Assembly: GCA_016946835.1 (NCBI GenBank)
Contig: JACVTC010000065.1
Span: 753,501 to 817,500, forward strand
Direction of reading: 5' to 3'
Length of the DNA stretch: 64,000 bases
Source: Neocallimastix lanati (nom. inval.)
Taxonomy: Eukaryota; Neocallimastigomycota; Neocallimastigomycetes; Neocallimastigales; Neocallimastigaceae
This document shows positions 36,101-47,609 of this stretch, in pieces; within the stretch, counting starts at the first letter, position 1; every line of letters begins with the position of its first letter. The position numbers and the translations under genes are program-made. The notes below the pieces were generated by a model that ran no database searches, was not told where the DNA came from, and saw nothing but the letters and a program-made list of their open reading frames with translations.

Positions 36101-37936
36101 CTTGCTATTAAAGTTGCATTGGAAGGATGGAGACATTACTTAGAAGGAGCTCGCCATCAGTTTATTATTTATACTGATCATAAGAATTTAACTTTCCCTC
36201 GAAAACCTGAACTTCTTTCCCAACGCCAAATTCGTTGGTATGAATTCTTATCTAGATTTGATTTTAAACTAATTTACAGAGCTGGTAAAAAGTCAGGTAA
36301 ACCAGATATTTTATCAAGACGTAGTGATCATTTATTTGCTAGTGTTCGTCCTATTTCATGCGTTATTAATTCATGTAGTTTTAAGAATGATTCTTTAATC
36401 TCCTCTATTCATGATTCTCTAGCTAATGATGAATTCTATTGCAAAACAACTGAATTTCTTAAAAATGATAAATCAAAAGATCCCCCTTTTAGTAAAATCG
36501 ATAAATTTTCTCTTGACAAAAATGGTTATTTACTTTTTGAAAATTTAATTTATGTTCCCAATAAAATTAGAATAAGAGTTTTAGAACTCCATCATGACTC
36601 TATTTCTGCTGGTCATTTTGGAATTAATAAAACTATTGAACTTATTTCTCGTAATTTCTGGTGGCCTAAATTACAAAAAGATGTTAAAATGTTTATTAAA
36701 TCTTGTGAAATTTGTTCAAAATCCAAAATCCCAAGACATAAGCCATATGGTTTACTTTCTCCACTTTCTACACCAAATAGAGCCTGGTCTGATATCTCTA
36801 TGGATTTTATTGTTGAACTTCCGAAATCCAAAGATATGACCACTATAATGGTTGTTGTGGATCGCTTAACTAAAATGGCTCATTTTATACCTTTTAGATG
36901 TCTTCCTACTGCTTCTATTGCTGCTGATTCTTTCATTGCTAATATTTTTAAACTTAATGGTTTCCCCGATTCTATTATTTCTGATCGTGGTTCTCAGTTT
37001 ACCTCTGATTTTTGGAATCGTCTTTGCTCTCTTTTAAATATTAAGCATTCTTTTTCTACTGCTTATCACCCGCAGACCGATGGTCAAACGGAGAGGGTGA
37101 ACTCGATATTGGAACAATATCTTCGTTGTTTCATCAATGAAAAGCAAAATAACTGGCTTGATTTATTACCTTTTGCAGAATTTTCCTATAATAATACTTT
37201 ACAATAGTCAATAAATCAATCACCATTTTTTGCAAATTATGGTTTTAATCCGAAATTTAATCCTGAAATTCCTTCAAATGAGAATCCGCATAGAGCTGAG
37301 AAAAGAATATTAAATATTAATGAAAACATTAAATTTTTAAAAGAAAACTTAGAGCAAGCAAAAAAGACTTATAAGAAATATGCAGATCTGAAAAGAATGG
37401 ATTCTCCAGATTTTAAAGTAGGAAATAAAGTTTATCTTTTAAAGGGTAATACAACAAAGAAAAATAGAAAATTATCTGATCAACTAATAGGACCTTTTGA
37501 AATAATAAGAAAAGTTAGTGACTTAGCGTACGAACTTAAACTTCCTAATAATATGCGTTGTCACCCTGTATTTCATGTTTCACTTCTCGAACCTTATCAT
37601 GAAAATGAATTTTCAAACAGAAGAAATACTCGTAGAAGAAATATTAATCTTAATACGGATACAATTGATAGAACTCCTGAAAGAATAATTAAAATGAAAA
37701 CCTTTAACAATAAGAATCGTTACTTGATTAAATGGAAAGGATGCGATTTTAGTGAAAATACTTGGATTGATGAAGATCAAATTCTTGATAGACAATTAAT
37801 ACAAGAATATTACAGAAAAGAAAAGAAGAACAAATCTTCGAATGTTAACAACGAATTCTGTCAACCACCTGATGATGCAAACGAGTACTATGTTAGACAT
37901 AAATATCAACCTTTTGTAATTGATCTTCCTTCTTAA
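33170..37936 (+). pseudogene. Chromovirus gag-pol polyprotein with one premature TAG
   Basis: The frame is open from 33077; the first ATG is at 33170 (MNQENHQ). Codon positions from there: Gag domain 1-200; CCHC knuckle CYYCKKPGHRYFNCP near 251; aspartic protease VLIDSGSDLNFI near 342; a Ser/Asp-rich acidic stretch (about 480-545); reverse transcriptase with YIDD near 786; RNase H VETDASNFAVG near 932; integrase HHCC zinc finger (about 1143-1182) and D,D-35-E (MDFIVEL, SDRGSQF, TDGQTE); a GPF-type module near 1440; chromodomain (YLIKWKGCDFSENTWI) near 1510. TAG at 37205-37207 interrupts the integrase just after YNNTLQ. The frame resumes without a shift and continues to 37936, so a single nonsense change separates it from a full-length 1.6-kb-codon protein. 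Gag and Pol share one frame here, unlike E1-E5. Confidence 0.9.
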
Positions 37937-37973
37937 AGTTAATCTCGCAGGAGCTCGACTTAAGGGGCGAGAT

Positions 37974-38748
37974 TGTAAAGATATTATTAATATCTTTATA
38001 AATTTTAATTAAATTTAATCATAAATTTAAGTAAAATTGAAATAAATCTATTAAAAATCACGTGTATAAAATTATTGCAAATAATTTTAAACAAAACTTC
38101 GACTTCTTCCCAATCATATTAATAAATTAAAAATTTCTCTTGTGAAACTAGTAATTAAAAATCATTTCTTTTTATGTAATTTAATTTAAATAATAAGAGT
38201 TAAGGTTTTTTACAAGATAAATTAACAACATGAAACTATGCAATTAGTCATGTTGAAACTTGCGGCATTTTATGCTAAAATCATATTAAATAATTATGAC
38301 AACTTTTATATTAATTTTAAATAGAAAATATAATAAGAATTTATTAATAATATTTAAATAATAAATAAATAATAAATGAGCTCGATTGAAATTGTTTATA
38401 TTTATTTTAGTTATTAATTATAATTCTCTTTATTTAGTAATAGTTAATTATTTATTATTAGTTTAGGTTAGTATTGTTTTTAAATAAATAGTTAGATAAT
38501 ATAATTCAATAGGAATTATATATTCTAAATGTAATAAGATAAAAATATAAATAGTTAACCAAATTTCATGTATTTTAATCGATGTAATTGTTATTAACGA
38601 TTTATTGTTAATAACACTAATAATTAATAAAGATTATTTTAAAATCTAAATATAATAAAACTTATTTGTTTATAAAACATTTTTGTGTTATTTAGTGTTA
38701 TTATAATTTTTGACTTATAATCTATTTTTTTTAAATCAAAACTTTATA
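37974..38748 (+). repeat. 3' LTR of chromovirus
   Basis: Copy of the 5' LTR with about two substitutions, followed by target duplication AATAA (38749-38753). Confidence 0.92.
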
Positions 38749-38888
38749 AATAATTATTATATTATTAATTATTAATATTGAAATTCAAATAACTGAATTA
38801 TTGAAATTGAAATTGAAATTCAGTTATTATCTTAACATTTAACCTAAAGAATCTACCTAAATACCATTTTTATAGTGGTCACGTATCA
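38749..38888. repeat. Solo LTR D, right part
   Basis: Continuation of the LTR begun at 30985. It ends GTGGTCACGTATCA and is followed by AAA and another LTR. Confidence 0.65.
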
Positions 38889-38891
38889 AAA

Positions 38892-39359
38892 TGATACGAT
38901 ATTTTTATAATCGTATACTTTTATGGGACTTGCAATATTTTATTTGAGGAAAATTAATATATTCTAATAAAACAATTAATAATTTTAACACAATAATTAT
39001 ATTAAATAAAATTTAAATATTTTATTATTATTTATTTAATACTTTATTTATAATTATTTATATTTTACATTAATTACATTTTTAACATTACTTTTATTAT
39101 TTTATTTTACTAATTATTACTAACTAAAAATCTCAATTAAGGCCTCTCTCTAAGACCTTTTAATTATATTTATTTTCTCTATCTCTAAGATATTATTTTT
39201 TTCTTAATAATTCTTATTTTAATTTATTTATTTTTAATTTTTTTTTATTGTTTATTATTATTTTAAACTATATAATTTTTATTTTAACTTTAATTAAATT
39301 TTATTTTATTGTTTTTCTAAATTTATTAATTTTTATATTTATTTATTCATCCCGTATCA
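38892..39359. repeat. Solo LTR F
   Basis: 468 bp, starts TGATACGATATT and ends CATCCCGTATCA. The next LTR follows after AAAAAA. No genes. Confidence 0.6.
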
Positions 39360-39365
39360 AAAAAA

Positions 39366-40583
39366 TGATACGGGCTGGGGTTGAAACACTAAGATATTCA
39401 AAACAAAAAAAAATAAATATTAACACATAACTATAAAAATAAATTTGGAAACAAGAAAAAAAATTAAATTTTAAAATATTCTTTATTTAAATTTAAAATT
39501 AAAATTATTTGTTCCCCAGTATTAAAACGAAAGAAATTTATTCTTCTTTTTATACTTTTATTTTAATACATTTTATTTATTATTAATATATTCTTTATAA
39601 AAAAAACTATTATAACTATTTTATTTTAATTTTTAACTATTATTTTAAATTATTTTTTTAAAAAAAAAAAAAATAACATTTATTAAATTAAAATATAAAA
39701 AATTAATTTGGAGCTTGTATCACGAAGGGCATTCCGGGCGGTAGCTTCTTCTTGATATTGTTTTTCAGAGAGAGAATTATACAGAATTGATATTTTCTGT
39801 ATTTTAGATCATTTTTATTATTGGAATTCTTCTGTATTTTAGTTCATTTTTATTTTAATAAAGATTTAATTTATTTTTAATTTTTGTTTTATTTTTAGTT
39901 TATTTCAAAGGTTTTAGAAAATATTATACAGAAACTTATAATTCTGTATTTTACATCAAATATTTATTGAAATAGGTTTTTATTATTCTTAATATAAAAA
40001 TAAGAATTAGTAATGATTTAAATATTATATAATTTTTAATAAGAATATTTAGTAATAATTTTTATTATATTTAATATTAATAAAATATTTAATAATTATT
40101 TTTATTAGATTTGATATTAATAAAAGATTTTAATAAGAATATTTAATAATAATTTTTATTATATTTAATATTAATAAAAGAATTTTATAAGAATATTTAA
40201 TAATAATTTTTATTATAAAAGATTTTAATAAGAATATTTAATAATAATTTTTATTATATTTAATATTAATAAAAGAAATTTATAAGAATATTTAATAATA
40301 ATTTTTATTATATTTAATACTAATAAAAGAATTTTATAAGAATATTTAATAATAATTTTTATTATATTTAATATTAATAAAAGAAATTTATAAGAATATT
40401 TAATAATAATTTTTATTATATTTAATATTAATAAAAGAAATTTATAAGAATATTTAATAATAATTTTTATTATATTTGATATTAATAAAAGATTTTAATA
40501 AGAATATTTAATAATAATTTTATTTTATTATTATTAAGAGTATTTAATAGGAAATACAAGGTATTTAGTGACACCCCGTATCA
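39366..40583. repeat. LTR-like repeat C, copy 2
   Basis: 1218 bp, same ends and left part as 29524-30980 but fewer ~54-bp tandem units (about nine, 40030-40515). Confidence 0.75.
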
Positions 40584-40586
40584 AAA

Positions 40587-41375
40587 TGTAATAATTTCAT
40601 TATAATATTTATTATAACAAAATTATTAACTACAACCTGATACTAACATCAAGTTGAGAAAATAAGAAAACAATTAGAAAAAATAAAGAAAATTTTAACT
40701 TATCTTGACAGAGAAGAGTTTATTATAAACAAATATAATAAACAACACAAAATAAAAGAACACTTATTGAAAATGTTTGTAGATTTTATTAATTATTATT
40801 ATATATTTATTAATATTTGTTATATAATAATAACTCTTGATTTCTCAAAAATTTAGAGAAATCAATAGCTATTTATACGAAAAATTAAATAATAAAATTT
40901 AATAAATTTTATATAAAATAATAATTTAAAAGGTTTTCTAATATTAACAATTATCTTATCTAGAAAAAGATTAGAAGAAAAAACTAGATAAGTTCTTTAA
41001 GGAAAAACCAATTTATTATTATAATAAATTAGAAAAAACCTTAAAGTCCGATAAAATTAATTTATATTTTAATAAGAAAATAAAAAAACTTTAAAGTCCG
41101 TTAATTCAAATTTTAATTAAAAATAATAATTAAATAATTAATTTATTACTAAAATTTATAATTAATTAAATAAAATTAAATAAAATAAATGTATACTAAA
41201 TAAATTTAAAGAAAAAATTTTTTAATTAAATTAAAACTATAATTAAATGTACAAATACATGTTAACTTGATAAATAATTACTAATTTAATGAATGAATGT
41301 ATAAATTATATAATAGATAAATAATCAAATAAAGAAATTATAATTATTTAACAAATAATTATAGTTTCTTACACA
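40587..41375. repeat. Solo LTR E
   Basis: 789 bp, starts TGTAATAATTTC, ends TTTCTTACACA. Related to 24909-28189. Spacers AAA (left) and AAAA (right). Confidence 0.65.
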
Positions 41376-41379
41376 AAAA

Positions 41380-42169
41380 TGGTATGGTTCATATAATTTT
41401 AGGAATATAATAATAATTAACACAAATAATAAAATTACAATAAAAAAAAAAATAATTTGTTTTAAAATCAATATTTATTTATTTAAATTTATAAAAGAAA
41501 AAATAATAATATAATTATTTATTTAATAAAAAGAAAGTTATTGATTATATTTTATTTCACTAAAATTACATGTATTTATATTTTTTATCAAATTAAAATT
41601 TGTAAAGCCTAACTATTTTTTTAATAAACTAATTACTAATTATTTTTATAAATAAAACATTTAAATTGAAATTGAATTATTATTTTAGTTAATAATATTA
41701 TTATTATAAATAGTAGTTATATATTATTGAATTATTAATTATTTAATAATAGTTTAATACTAATATATATAAAATAAAAATAAAGAGATTATACAGAATA
41801 TTTTATTGTGGTTTAGTTAAATTTAGTAATTAAAAATAAATTTAAATTGATAACGAAAATTTTAATAACTAATTAAATAGATTTGATTATTTTCAATATA
41901 ACATAATACAAAAGAAATATAATATTAATATATTAAGTGGGCAAGGACAATATTCTTGGCTAAAGATTTTTAATACATTATAATGGAATCGGATCGATAA
42001 TTCAAAAAGGAATTATAAGTTAATTAGTGATTTATTAACTTAAGATTTTTATTTAGTAATATTTGAAGAATATTGGAAAGTTCCAATTATATAGAATAGA
42101 ATAATCTATAAGGTTAGAATAATTTATATTATTCTAGCACAATTAGTATTATTTGTTCATTCTGTATTA
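41380..42169 (-). repeat. 3' LTR of E4
   Basis: 790 bp, TGGTATGG...CTGTATTA on the plus strand. Confidence 0.92.
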
Positions 42170-42192
42170 AGATGCCCCCGCTAAGACTCAAG

Positions 42193-45100
42193 CTAGGTAG
42201 AAGCTGAGTTAAACTTGACAATATTTTTCAAATGAACATTACGATTCATTTGTATATTAGTAGCAGGATCAGCTAAAGTGACTGTATTGAATTGTTTCTT
42301 TACCACTTTCATAGGTCCAACAAAGTAAGGTTCTAATTTAGTTCGATTAAAGTTTCTTACTAGTACTAAATCACCTGGTTTTATTCTTTTAGCTTGATTC
42401 ATACTGGTCTTTTCTTCTCTCCTAGTAGCCCAATACTTCGAAGCATTTTTGATATTAGATGCGGCCTCCATTACCCATTGGTAGTGTGATACAAATTTTT
42501 CCAGTAGAATTTCGTCAGAAGACTTATTTATACCCTTAGTTGGTCTGGCAGCAATGTCAAAAGGTTGTTGGTCCTCCCTTCCATAAACTAATTCAAAACT
42601 TGAATGGTTAGTGATTGAGTTTTTAGTAGTTCTTAAAGCCCAAAGTGCAGATGGTAAAATTTCATCCCATTCTTTGTGTTGTTGTCCTAGTAATCGTAAT
42701 AATTTTCCAATTTCTTTATTACGATTCTCAACTAAACCATTGCTTTCAGGATGATATGGAGTGATAAATTTAACATATACATCATATAAATCAAGGAAGA
42801 TTTTTGTCATATCTGATGTAAATTGTGTTCCATTATCAGTAGTGATAATTTGAGGTACACCGTGTCGAGCAAATACATTAATTAAAAATTTTATCACGTC
42901 CTGAGAAGTAACATTTTCAGTGGGCTCTGCCTCAATCCATTTAGTAAAATAATCAACCACAACGATTATATATTGATTATTATTTCTGGTTTTACTTAGA
43001 GGTCCTATAATGTCCAATCCTAAGTGTGTAAATGGTCCTTCCACTTCAGTTGGTTTATCTTCCGTTGGTTCAGGGTATGGTTGAGATTTATTTAATTGAC
43101 ATTTTTCACATTTACCTATAATTCGCTTAATGTCATTAACCATATTGTTCCAATAGTAGCTCTTTTTCAAACGTTGGTATGTCTTGTAATAGCCTTCGTG
43201 TCCTATACTGTGTGCTTGAAAAATTAATTGAAGTTTTTCTTTTGTATCTGTAACTAATTTTCTATAATTATTGCCATCAACAAAGTAGTCCACACCATCA
43301 ATTGTCGTAAATTTTTCTTCAATAAATTCCTTAATGGTTCTTGAAAGCAGGTTTTCATCTTGTTCCTTGATAATTTGTGTTGTTAAGACAACTTTTTCTT
43401 TTTCATTTTTCATTCTTGATAAAGCATCTGCGACAACATTATTCTTTCCAGTTTCATATCGTAAATCAATTCCTAACATACTGACAGTCAAACACCATCT
43501 AGTATGACGAGAATTTTGTGGTTCCTTACTTTTAAGTAATCCGATTAATGGTCTATGATCTGTATATACTATAGTTTGCTTAGGATTTCCCATAATATAA
43601 GATTTTAATTTATTAATACAGTAAATTAGAGCAGCACCTTCTAGATCCGTAATTCCATAATTCTTTTCCGATTTAGATAAACTTCTACTAATATAATGAA
43701 CCGGATGCTCCTTTCCAGTTTCATCATCCTTTTGTAAAAGCACACCGCCTATTCCATCATAGGAAGCATCTGTTCTTATAATAAATTCTCTATCAAATCT
43801 AGGAAATCTTAATATTGGGGCATTGATTAATCTTTCCTTAAGAATTTTAAAACTTTCTTCTTGTTCCTTTTTCCATTCAAACTTAACACCTTTTCTTAAT
43901 AGAGTGCATAGAGGTGCAGTAACTTTTGCAAAGTCCTTAATGAAATTTCTATAATATCCAATGGCTCCTAAAAATGATCGAAGTTCATGAATGTTAGAGG
44001 GAGCCTTCCATTCTCTAATAGCTTTAACTTTGTTTTCCAATGGACTTAAACCTTCTGAGGATACTTTATGTACCAGTACTTCTACTTCAGTTTGCATGAA
44101 AGAACATTTTTCAATATTGATTTTTAACTTATGTTCCTTGAATATTTCTAAGACTTGTTTAACATGTTCTAGGTGTTCTTCTTCAGTTCTTGAGTAGATT
44201 AAAATATCATCGATAAAGTTATAGACACATTTTCCTATTAAGGGAAATAGTATACGGTTCATTTCTCTTTGGAATGTAGCTGGAGCACCTGTTAAACCGA
44301 AGGGCATTACCTTGAATTGGTAGTTTCCGAACTTAGTTGTAAAGGTAGTGATTTCAACACTATCATCATCCATTAATATTTGATGATAACCGGAATAAAG
44401 ATCTAATGTTGAGAAGATTTTTGCTCCATCTAAGCTATCAAAAATTTCCTCAATATTTGGTAAAGAATAAGAATCCTTCTTAGTTGCTTCATTTACTTTC
44501 CTATAGTCAATACACAGGCGCCATTTACCGTTCTTTTTAGGCACAAGTACTACTGGTGATGACCATTCTGAACATGAAGGTTCAATTAATCGTTTATATA
44601 TGAGTTTGGTTAATTCTTCTTTTAAGATATCTGTTTTTAATTTACTAAGTCGATAAAATTTTTGTTTAATAGGTTTAACTCCTTCCTTAAGAATAATTTT
44701 GTGTGGTGATAAATCTGAAGGTGTTAATTCTTCAGAAGAAGTTGCAATTATATCAATATATTCTTCAAGTAATTTAGTAATAGCTTCTCTATAATTTGAA
44801 TTAATTGTACTTTGAAAAACTGTGTTATATATATATTTTATGGGTGGTAATCCTTCAATCGTTTTCAATTGTTGCTTAGCTTCTTGGTGATTCAATGCTT
44901 TGATTACACATAATAATTTTTCTTCGTCATCATATTCATTATTAATAGGTGCAATTTCTTCAATTAAACCTTGATCATTAAATCGACAAAGACTATATCT
45001 AATTGGATGTATAAATAACTGGTTATCAATTTGAGTTTTGAGGTTGATTAATATATCATAGAATGGATCCTCCTTGTCTATAATTCTACACGTAACAAGT

Positions 45101-46194
45101 AGTTCTAGTTCATTAATTTTTACGGGAACTTTGATTAACACATCTTCTGAGTAATCATCATTCATCGTTGCTAAACGTATTCGTCCTGCACTAACTCCTA
45201 TAGGTTCATACTGATAAGGTAATTTATCTAAAAATTGCTTTGTGATAATACTTAAGTTGCTACATGAATCTATTAAAGCCTTACCACGAACTCCATCTAC
45301 TATTACATCAACCATAGCAATATCATCTTCTTGTGGTTCATGATGTTTACTTTTATATGTATGATCTATATTGTTCGTTATTATTGTAGTAGCACACATA
45401 TTATCCACTGCACCTGAAATTTTAGTATTATTCTTTTCTAATTTAAGTCCTTGTGATACTTGAGACCGTATCTTTGGAGCAACGTCCAATAATTGTCCAA
45501 ATGTAATATTGCAATTACTGGAGTTTAAATCTTTGATCACGTCATAACTATCACAATCAGTTTGCATTTGTATTCTTTTTGGAATTCTAGTTGGCATAAT
45601 TTCAGTTGACTTTTCTGATGATTTTTCTTGAATTAATTTATTTAAAGTTTGTTTAGAATTATTTCCTTCCTGAGAAGTTTCTTCATTAATAATATTAACA
45701 ATACTATTTTTATTATTTTCCACAGAAGTACTAGTACTAGCTCTTTCCTTATCTCTTAGCTCTTTCTCAATCCTCTTTTCTTTCTCTATTCTGGGTTGAG
45801 CCATAATCGAAGGATGTAATTGAGTTGTTGGCTTTTTGACTGGTCGCGATGTTCCCCTTAATTGATTTTCTTTTTGTTTTCGTAAACCTGGAGTAACTAT
45901 TGGCTTAGGATCATCTCTTAGACTACGGTGAACCCTCTTTCCTCTTTGGTCACTAGTCTCTTCATCTTTAGGATTTGCCTTTCTCTTTATAACGTTTACT
46001 AAGTAATCCAATTCTTTGGAACCATCCGACTCATCATCAAAATCTTCGTAATAATCCGTAGTAGTACCTTCTTGGAAATCAGCAATTTCTTCATAATCAT
46101 CATCTTCTTTTAAGTCAACTGTTTTGGGACGATGGCAGACTGAAGCAATTTTTTTGACGATGGGAGTGCTTCTACTCCCTTTTAGTGGTTTAAA
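42193..46194 (-). CDS. Pol polyprotein of E4 (protease, RT, RNase H, integrase)
   Basis: Open from the slip site (46194) to the stop at 42193; the first in-frame ATG is at 46011 (1272 aa from there). Positions from that ATG: protease ALIDSCSNLSII near 245 (D-S-C instead of D-S/T-G); reverse transcriptase with FIDD near 599; RNase H RTDASYDG near 746 and ADALSRM; integrase zinc finger with GHEG and CEKCQ (about 935-968); core GLDIIG, TDNGTQF, NGLVE with D,D-35-E spacing; GPY/F-like end (YFVGPMKVVKK). No chromodomain. The pre-slip segment is acidic and has no in-frame stop, supporting synthesis as a Gag-Pol fusion. Differs from the E5 copy at only four residues from the ATG on. Confidence 0.93.
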   Translation of the reverse strand, partial: FKPLKGSRSTPIVKKIASVCHRPKTVDLKEDDDYEEIADFQEGTTTDYYEDFDDESDGSKELDYLVNVIKRKANPKDEETSDQRGKRVHRSLRDDPKPIVTPGLRKQKENQLRGTSRPVKKPTTQLHPSIMAQPRIEKEKRIEKELRDKERASTSTSVENNKNSIVNIINEETSQEGNNSKQTLNKLIQEKSSEKSTEIMPTRIPKRIQMQTDCDSYDVIKDLNSSNCNITFGQLLDVAPKIRSQVSQGLKLEKNNTKISGAVDNMCATTIITNNIDHTYKSKHHEPQEDDIAMVDVIVDGVRGKALIDSCSNLSIITKQFLDKLPYQYEPIGVSAGRIRLATMNDDYSEDVLIKVPVKINELELLVTCRIIDKEDPFYDILINLKTQIDNQLFIHPIRYSLCRFNDQGLIEEIAPINNEYDDEEKLLCVIKALNHQEAKQQLKTIEGLPPIKYIYNTVFQSTINSNYREAITKLLEEYIDIIATSSEELTPSDLSPHKIILKEGVKPIKQKFYRLSKLKTDILKEELTKLIYKRLIEPSCSEWSSPVVLVPKKNGKWRLCIDYRKVNEATKKDSYSLPNIEEIFDSLDGAKIFSTLDLYSGYHQILMDDDSVEITTFTTKFGNYQFKVMPFGLTGAPATFQREMNRILFPLIGKCVYNFIDDILIYSRTEEEHLEHVKQVLEIFKEHKLKINIEKCSFMQTEVEVLVHKVSSEGLSPLENKVKAIREWKAPSNIHELRSFLGAIGYYRNFIKDFAKVTAPLCTLLRKGVKFEWKKEQEESFKILKERLINAPILRFPRFDREFIIRTDASYDGIGGVLLQKDDETGKEHPVHYISRSLSKSEKNYGITDLEGAALIYCINKLKSYIMGNPKQTIVYTDHRPLIGLLKSKEPQNSRHTRWCLTVSMLGIDLRYETGKNNVVADALSRMKNEKEKVVLTTQIIKEQDENLLSRTIKEFIEEKFTTIDGVDYFVDGNNYRKLVTDTKEKLQLIFQAHSIGHEGYYKTYQRLKKSYYWNNMVNDIKRIIGKCEKCQLNKSQPYPEPTEDKPTEVEGPFTHLGLDIIGPLSKTRNNNQYIIVVVDYFTKWIEAEPTENVTSQDVIKFLINVFARHGVPQIITTDNGTQFTSDMTKIFLDLYDVYVKFITPYHPESNGLVENRNKEIGKLLRLLGQQHKEWDEILPSALWALRTTKNSITNHSSFELVYGREDQQPFDIAARPTKGINKSSDEILLEKFVSHYQWVMEAASNIKNASKYWATRREEKTSMNQAKRIKPGDLVLVRNFNRTKLEPYFVGPMKVVKKQFNTVTLADPATNIQMNRNVHLKNIVKFNSAST
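46162..46194 (-). promoter_or_regulatory. -1 ribosomal frameshift site, E4 gag/pol
   Basis: Heptamer T TTA AAC (46194-46188); 8-nt spacer (46187-46180) containing the gag stop; hairpin GGGAGT (46179-46174), loop AGAAGC, ACTCCC (46167-46162), six perfect pairs. Confidence 0.92.
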
Positions 46195-47099
46195 TAATTT
46201 TCATAAAACTTCTTGCGGTTATTTTCCAATATAGAATTTAATTTAGGACAGTTTCGTTTGGTATGTCCTTCATTGCTACAAAACCAGCAAGTACTAATTT
46301 TCATTTCTTTCATCTTGTTAGTGAGATTTTCTATAGATACATTTTTGTGGGTTTTTGGTTTGTTAAAATCATTTGAAATGTTCTTATTAAAATTACTTTT
46401 AGAGTTAAGGAGATTGTAACGAGTCTTATCATAATATTCAGTACTATTTTTAATAGATAAACGATCAACTTTTTCAGCTATAGCGAATGCTTTGGTAATA
46501 GAAATATGGTCTTTAAGCATAACCTTTCTCCATGCGTCAGGATTATTGGTTAAGGAATCTGCATAATCTAAAACACTAATTTTTCTTCTTCTCTTTTTAT
46601 CCAATTTATGGTACAAAGATCTATAACGGACATTAAAATCTTTAACTTTCTCATTCTTCTTTATTTTCATGGAACGCAATTCTCGTAACAAGTTGGTTTG
46701 ATCTTCTTTAAGTCCATAGAAAGTCTTCAGATGATTTATGATTTCATCAAGGCTTGGGTAGGTGCTAGTAGATTCACTTTCTTCATCATCTTCTCCTTCA
46801 CTATCGCTATCGAAATCAGAATCTTCATCTTCAGTAAGGTCATTTCCATCTTCTAGTTCTTGGATAATTTCTCTTGGTTCTCCAGAAGCCGTTAATATAC
46901 AAGCAGTAAAAATAGTTTCAGGATCCTTGATATGTTGGTATTTTATCCATGCCTTTAACTCATTTGCCCAGGAGTTGATGTCAAGGTTTTGTTTAGTAAG
47001 CTTTTCAAAATCTTTTAATTCTTTCTTTAATTCTCTGAAGCTAAGCTTACTTTCTGGAGTACTCTCTGTTGGAGTACTGGAAGTACTGGATGTTCTCAT
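46182..47099 (-). CDS. Gag of E4
   Basis: 305 aa from an ATG at 47099. A Ser/Thr-rich start is followed by a capsid-like region (DINSWANELKAWIKY aligns with the E2 and E3 Gags), a very acidic insert near 85-115, and a CCHC knuckle CWFCSNEGHTKRNCPK near 270-285. It ends ..NYLNH stop; TAT TTA AAC CAC TAA contains the slippery heptamer. The ATG is the first in frame and fits the alignment with E3. One residue (Ser in TASGEP) differs from E5. Confidence 0.92.
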   Translation of the reverse strand: MRTSSTSSTPTESTPESKLSFRELKKELKDFEKLTKQNLDINSWANELKAWIKYQHIKDPETIFTACILTASGEPREIIQELEDGNDLTEDEDSDFDSDSEGEDDEESESTSTYPSLDEIINHLKTFYGLKEDQTNLLRELRSMKIKKNEKVKDFNVRYRSLYHKLDKKRRRKISVLDYADSLTNNPDAWRKVMLKDHISITKAFAIAEKVDRLSIKNSTEYYDKTRYNLLNSKSNFNKNISNDFNKPKTHKNVSIENLTNKMKEMKISTCWFCSNEGHTKRNCPKLNSILENNRKKFYENYLNH

Positions 47100-47609
47100 A
47101 AAATAAAATTTATTGTATCTATAGAATGCTAAACCTCGTAATGTATAAATTGTTATAAAAAAGTAAAAATAAAAAAAATTAAAAAAAATAAATCTTTTAA
47201 CTAATAAAATTATTAATTATTTATTATTATTAATCACTTATTAAATTATAATAATCGTGCAATCTGATAGTACACACTGTCTGACGTGCAGCTTACCTCT
47301 TGAAAGGTGTCATGCCACGCGTGTGCCACGGTTACTATTTTCAATATAAAAAATAGCAGTCCAGAGCCTACTAGCCCAATTACTATGTAGGATAAACTTA
47401 ACCCGGAAATCTATGCACGAATATTAGTTTAATTTAATATTAATTAATATTTTTAACAATTAATAATAATTAGTTAAAAATATAAAAATTGTTTTCTTTT
47501 TTAAAAAAAATATTTGTTTTATTAGAAAAATTATTTATTAATATTATAATTTTATCCCCAATGTATTAATTTATTATTATATTCCCCGATATCTCCACCA
47601 ATTTTTCAT
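47100..47609 (-). other. E4 leader with GC-richer block and primer-binding site
   Basis: About 47255-47425 is much less AT-rich than anything nearby and contains the palindrome CACGCGTG. It is conserved base for base in E5, so a structured RNA signal is likely. The primer-binding site is minus-strand TGGTGGAGATATCGGGG (47600-47584), nine bases inside the LTR. Confidence 0.6.

Larger units (their letters stand above)
31962..38748 (+). mobile_element. Chromovirus (Ty3/Gypsy with chromodomain), nearly intact
   Basis: About 6.8 kb, plus strand. LTRs 31962-32736 and 37974-38748 (775 bp) start TGTAAAG and end CTTTATA and differ at only about two positions, so insertion was recent. The 5-bp target duplication AATAA flanks it exactly. 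A polypurine-like AAGGGGCGAGA precedes the 3' LTR. One fused gag-pol frame with a C-terminal chromodomain fills the interior, broken by one in-frame TAG. The element lies inside solo LTR D rather than next to a tRNA gene, in keeping with chromoviruses being steered by chromatin. Confidence 0.92.

Noticed and set aside
46762-47106. Plus-strand Ser-rich frame, repeated at 53785-54129
   Set aside because: Antisense of the acidic insert in the E4/E5 Gags.
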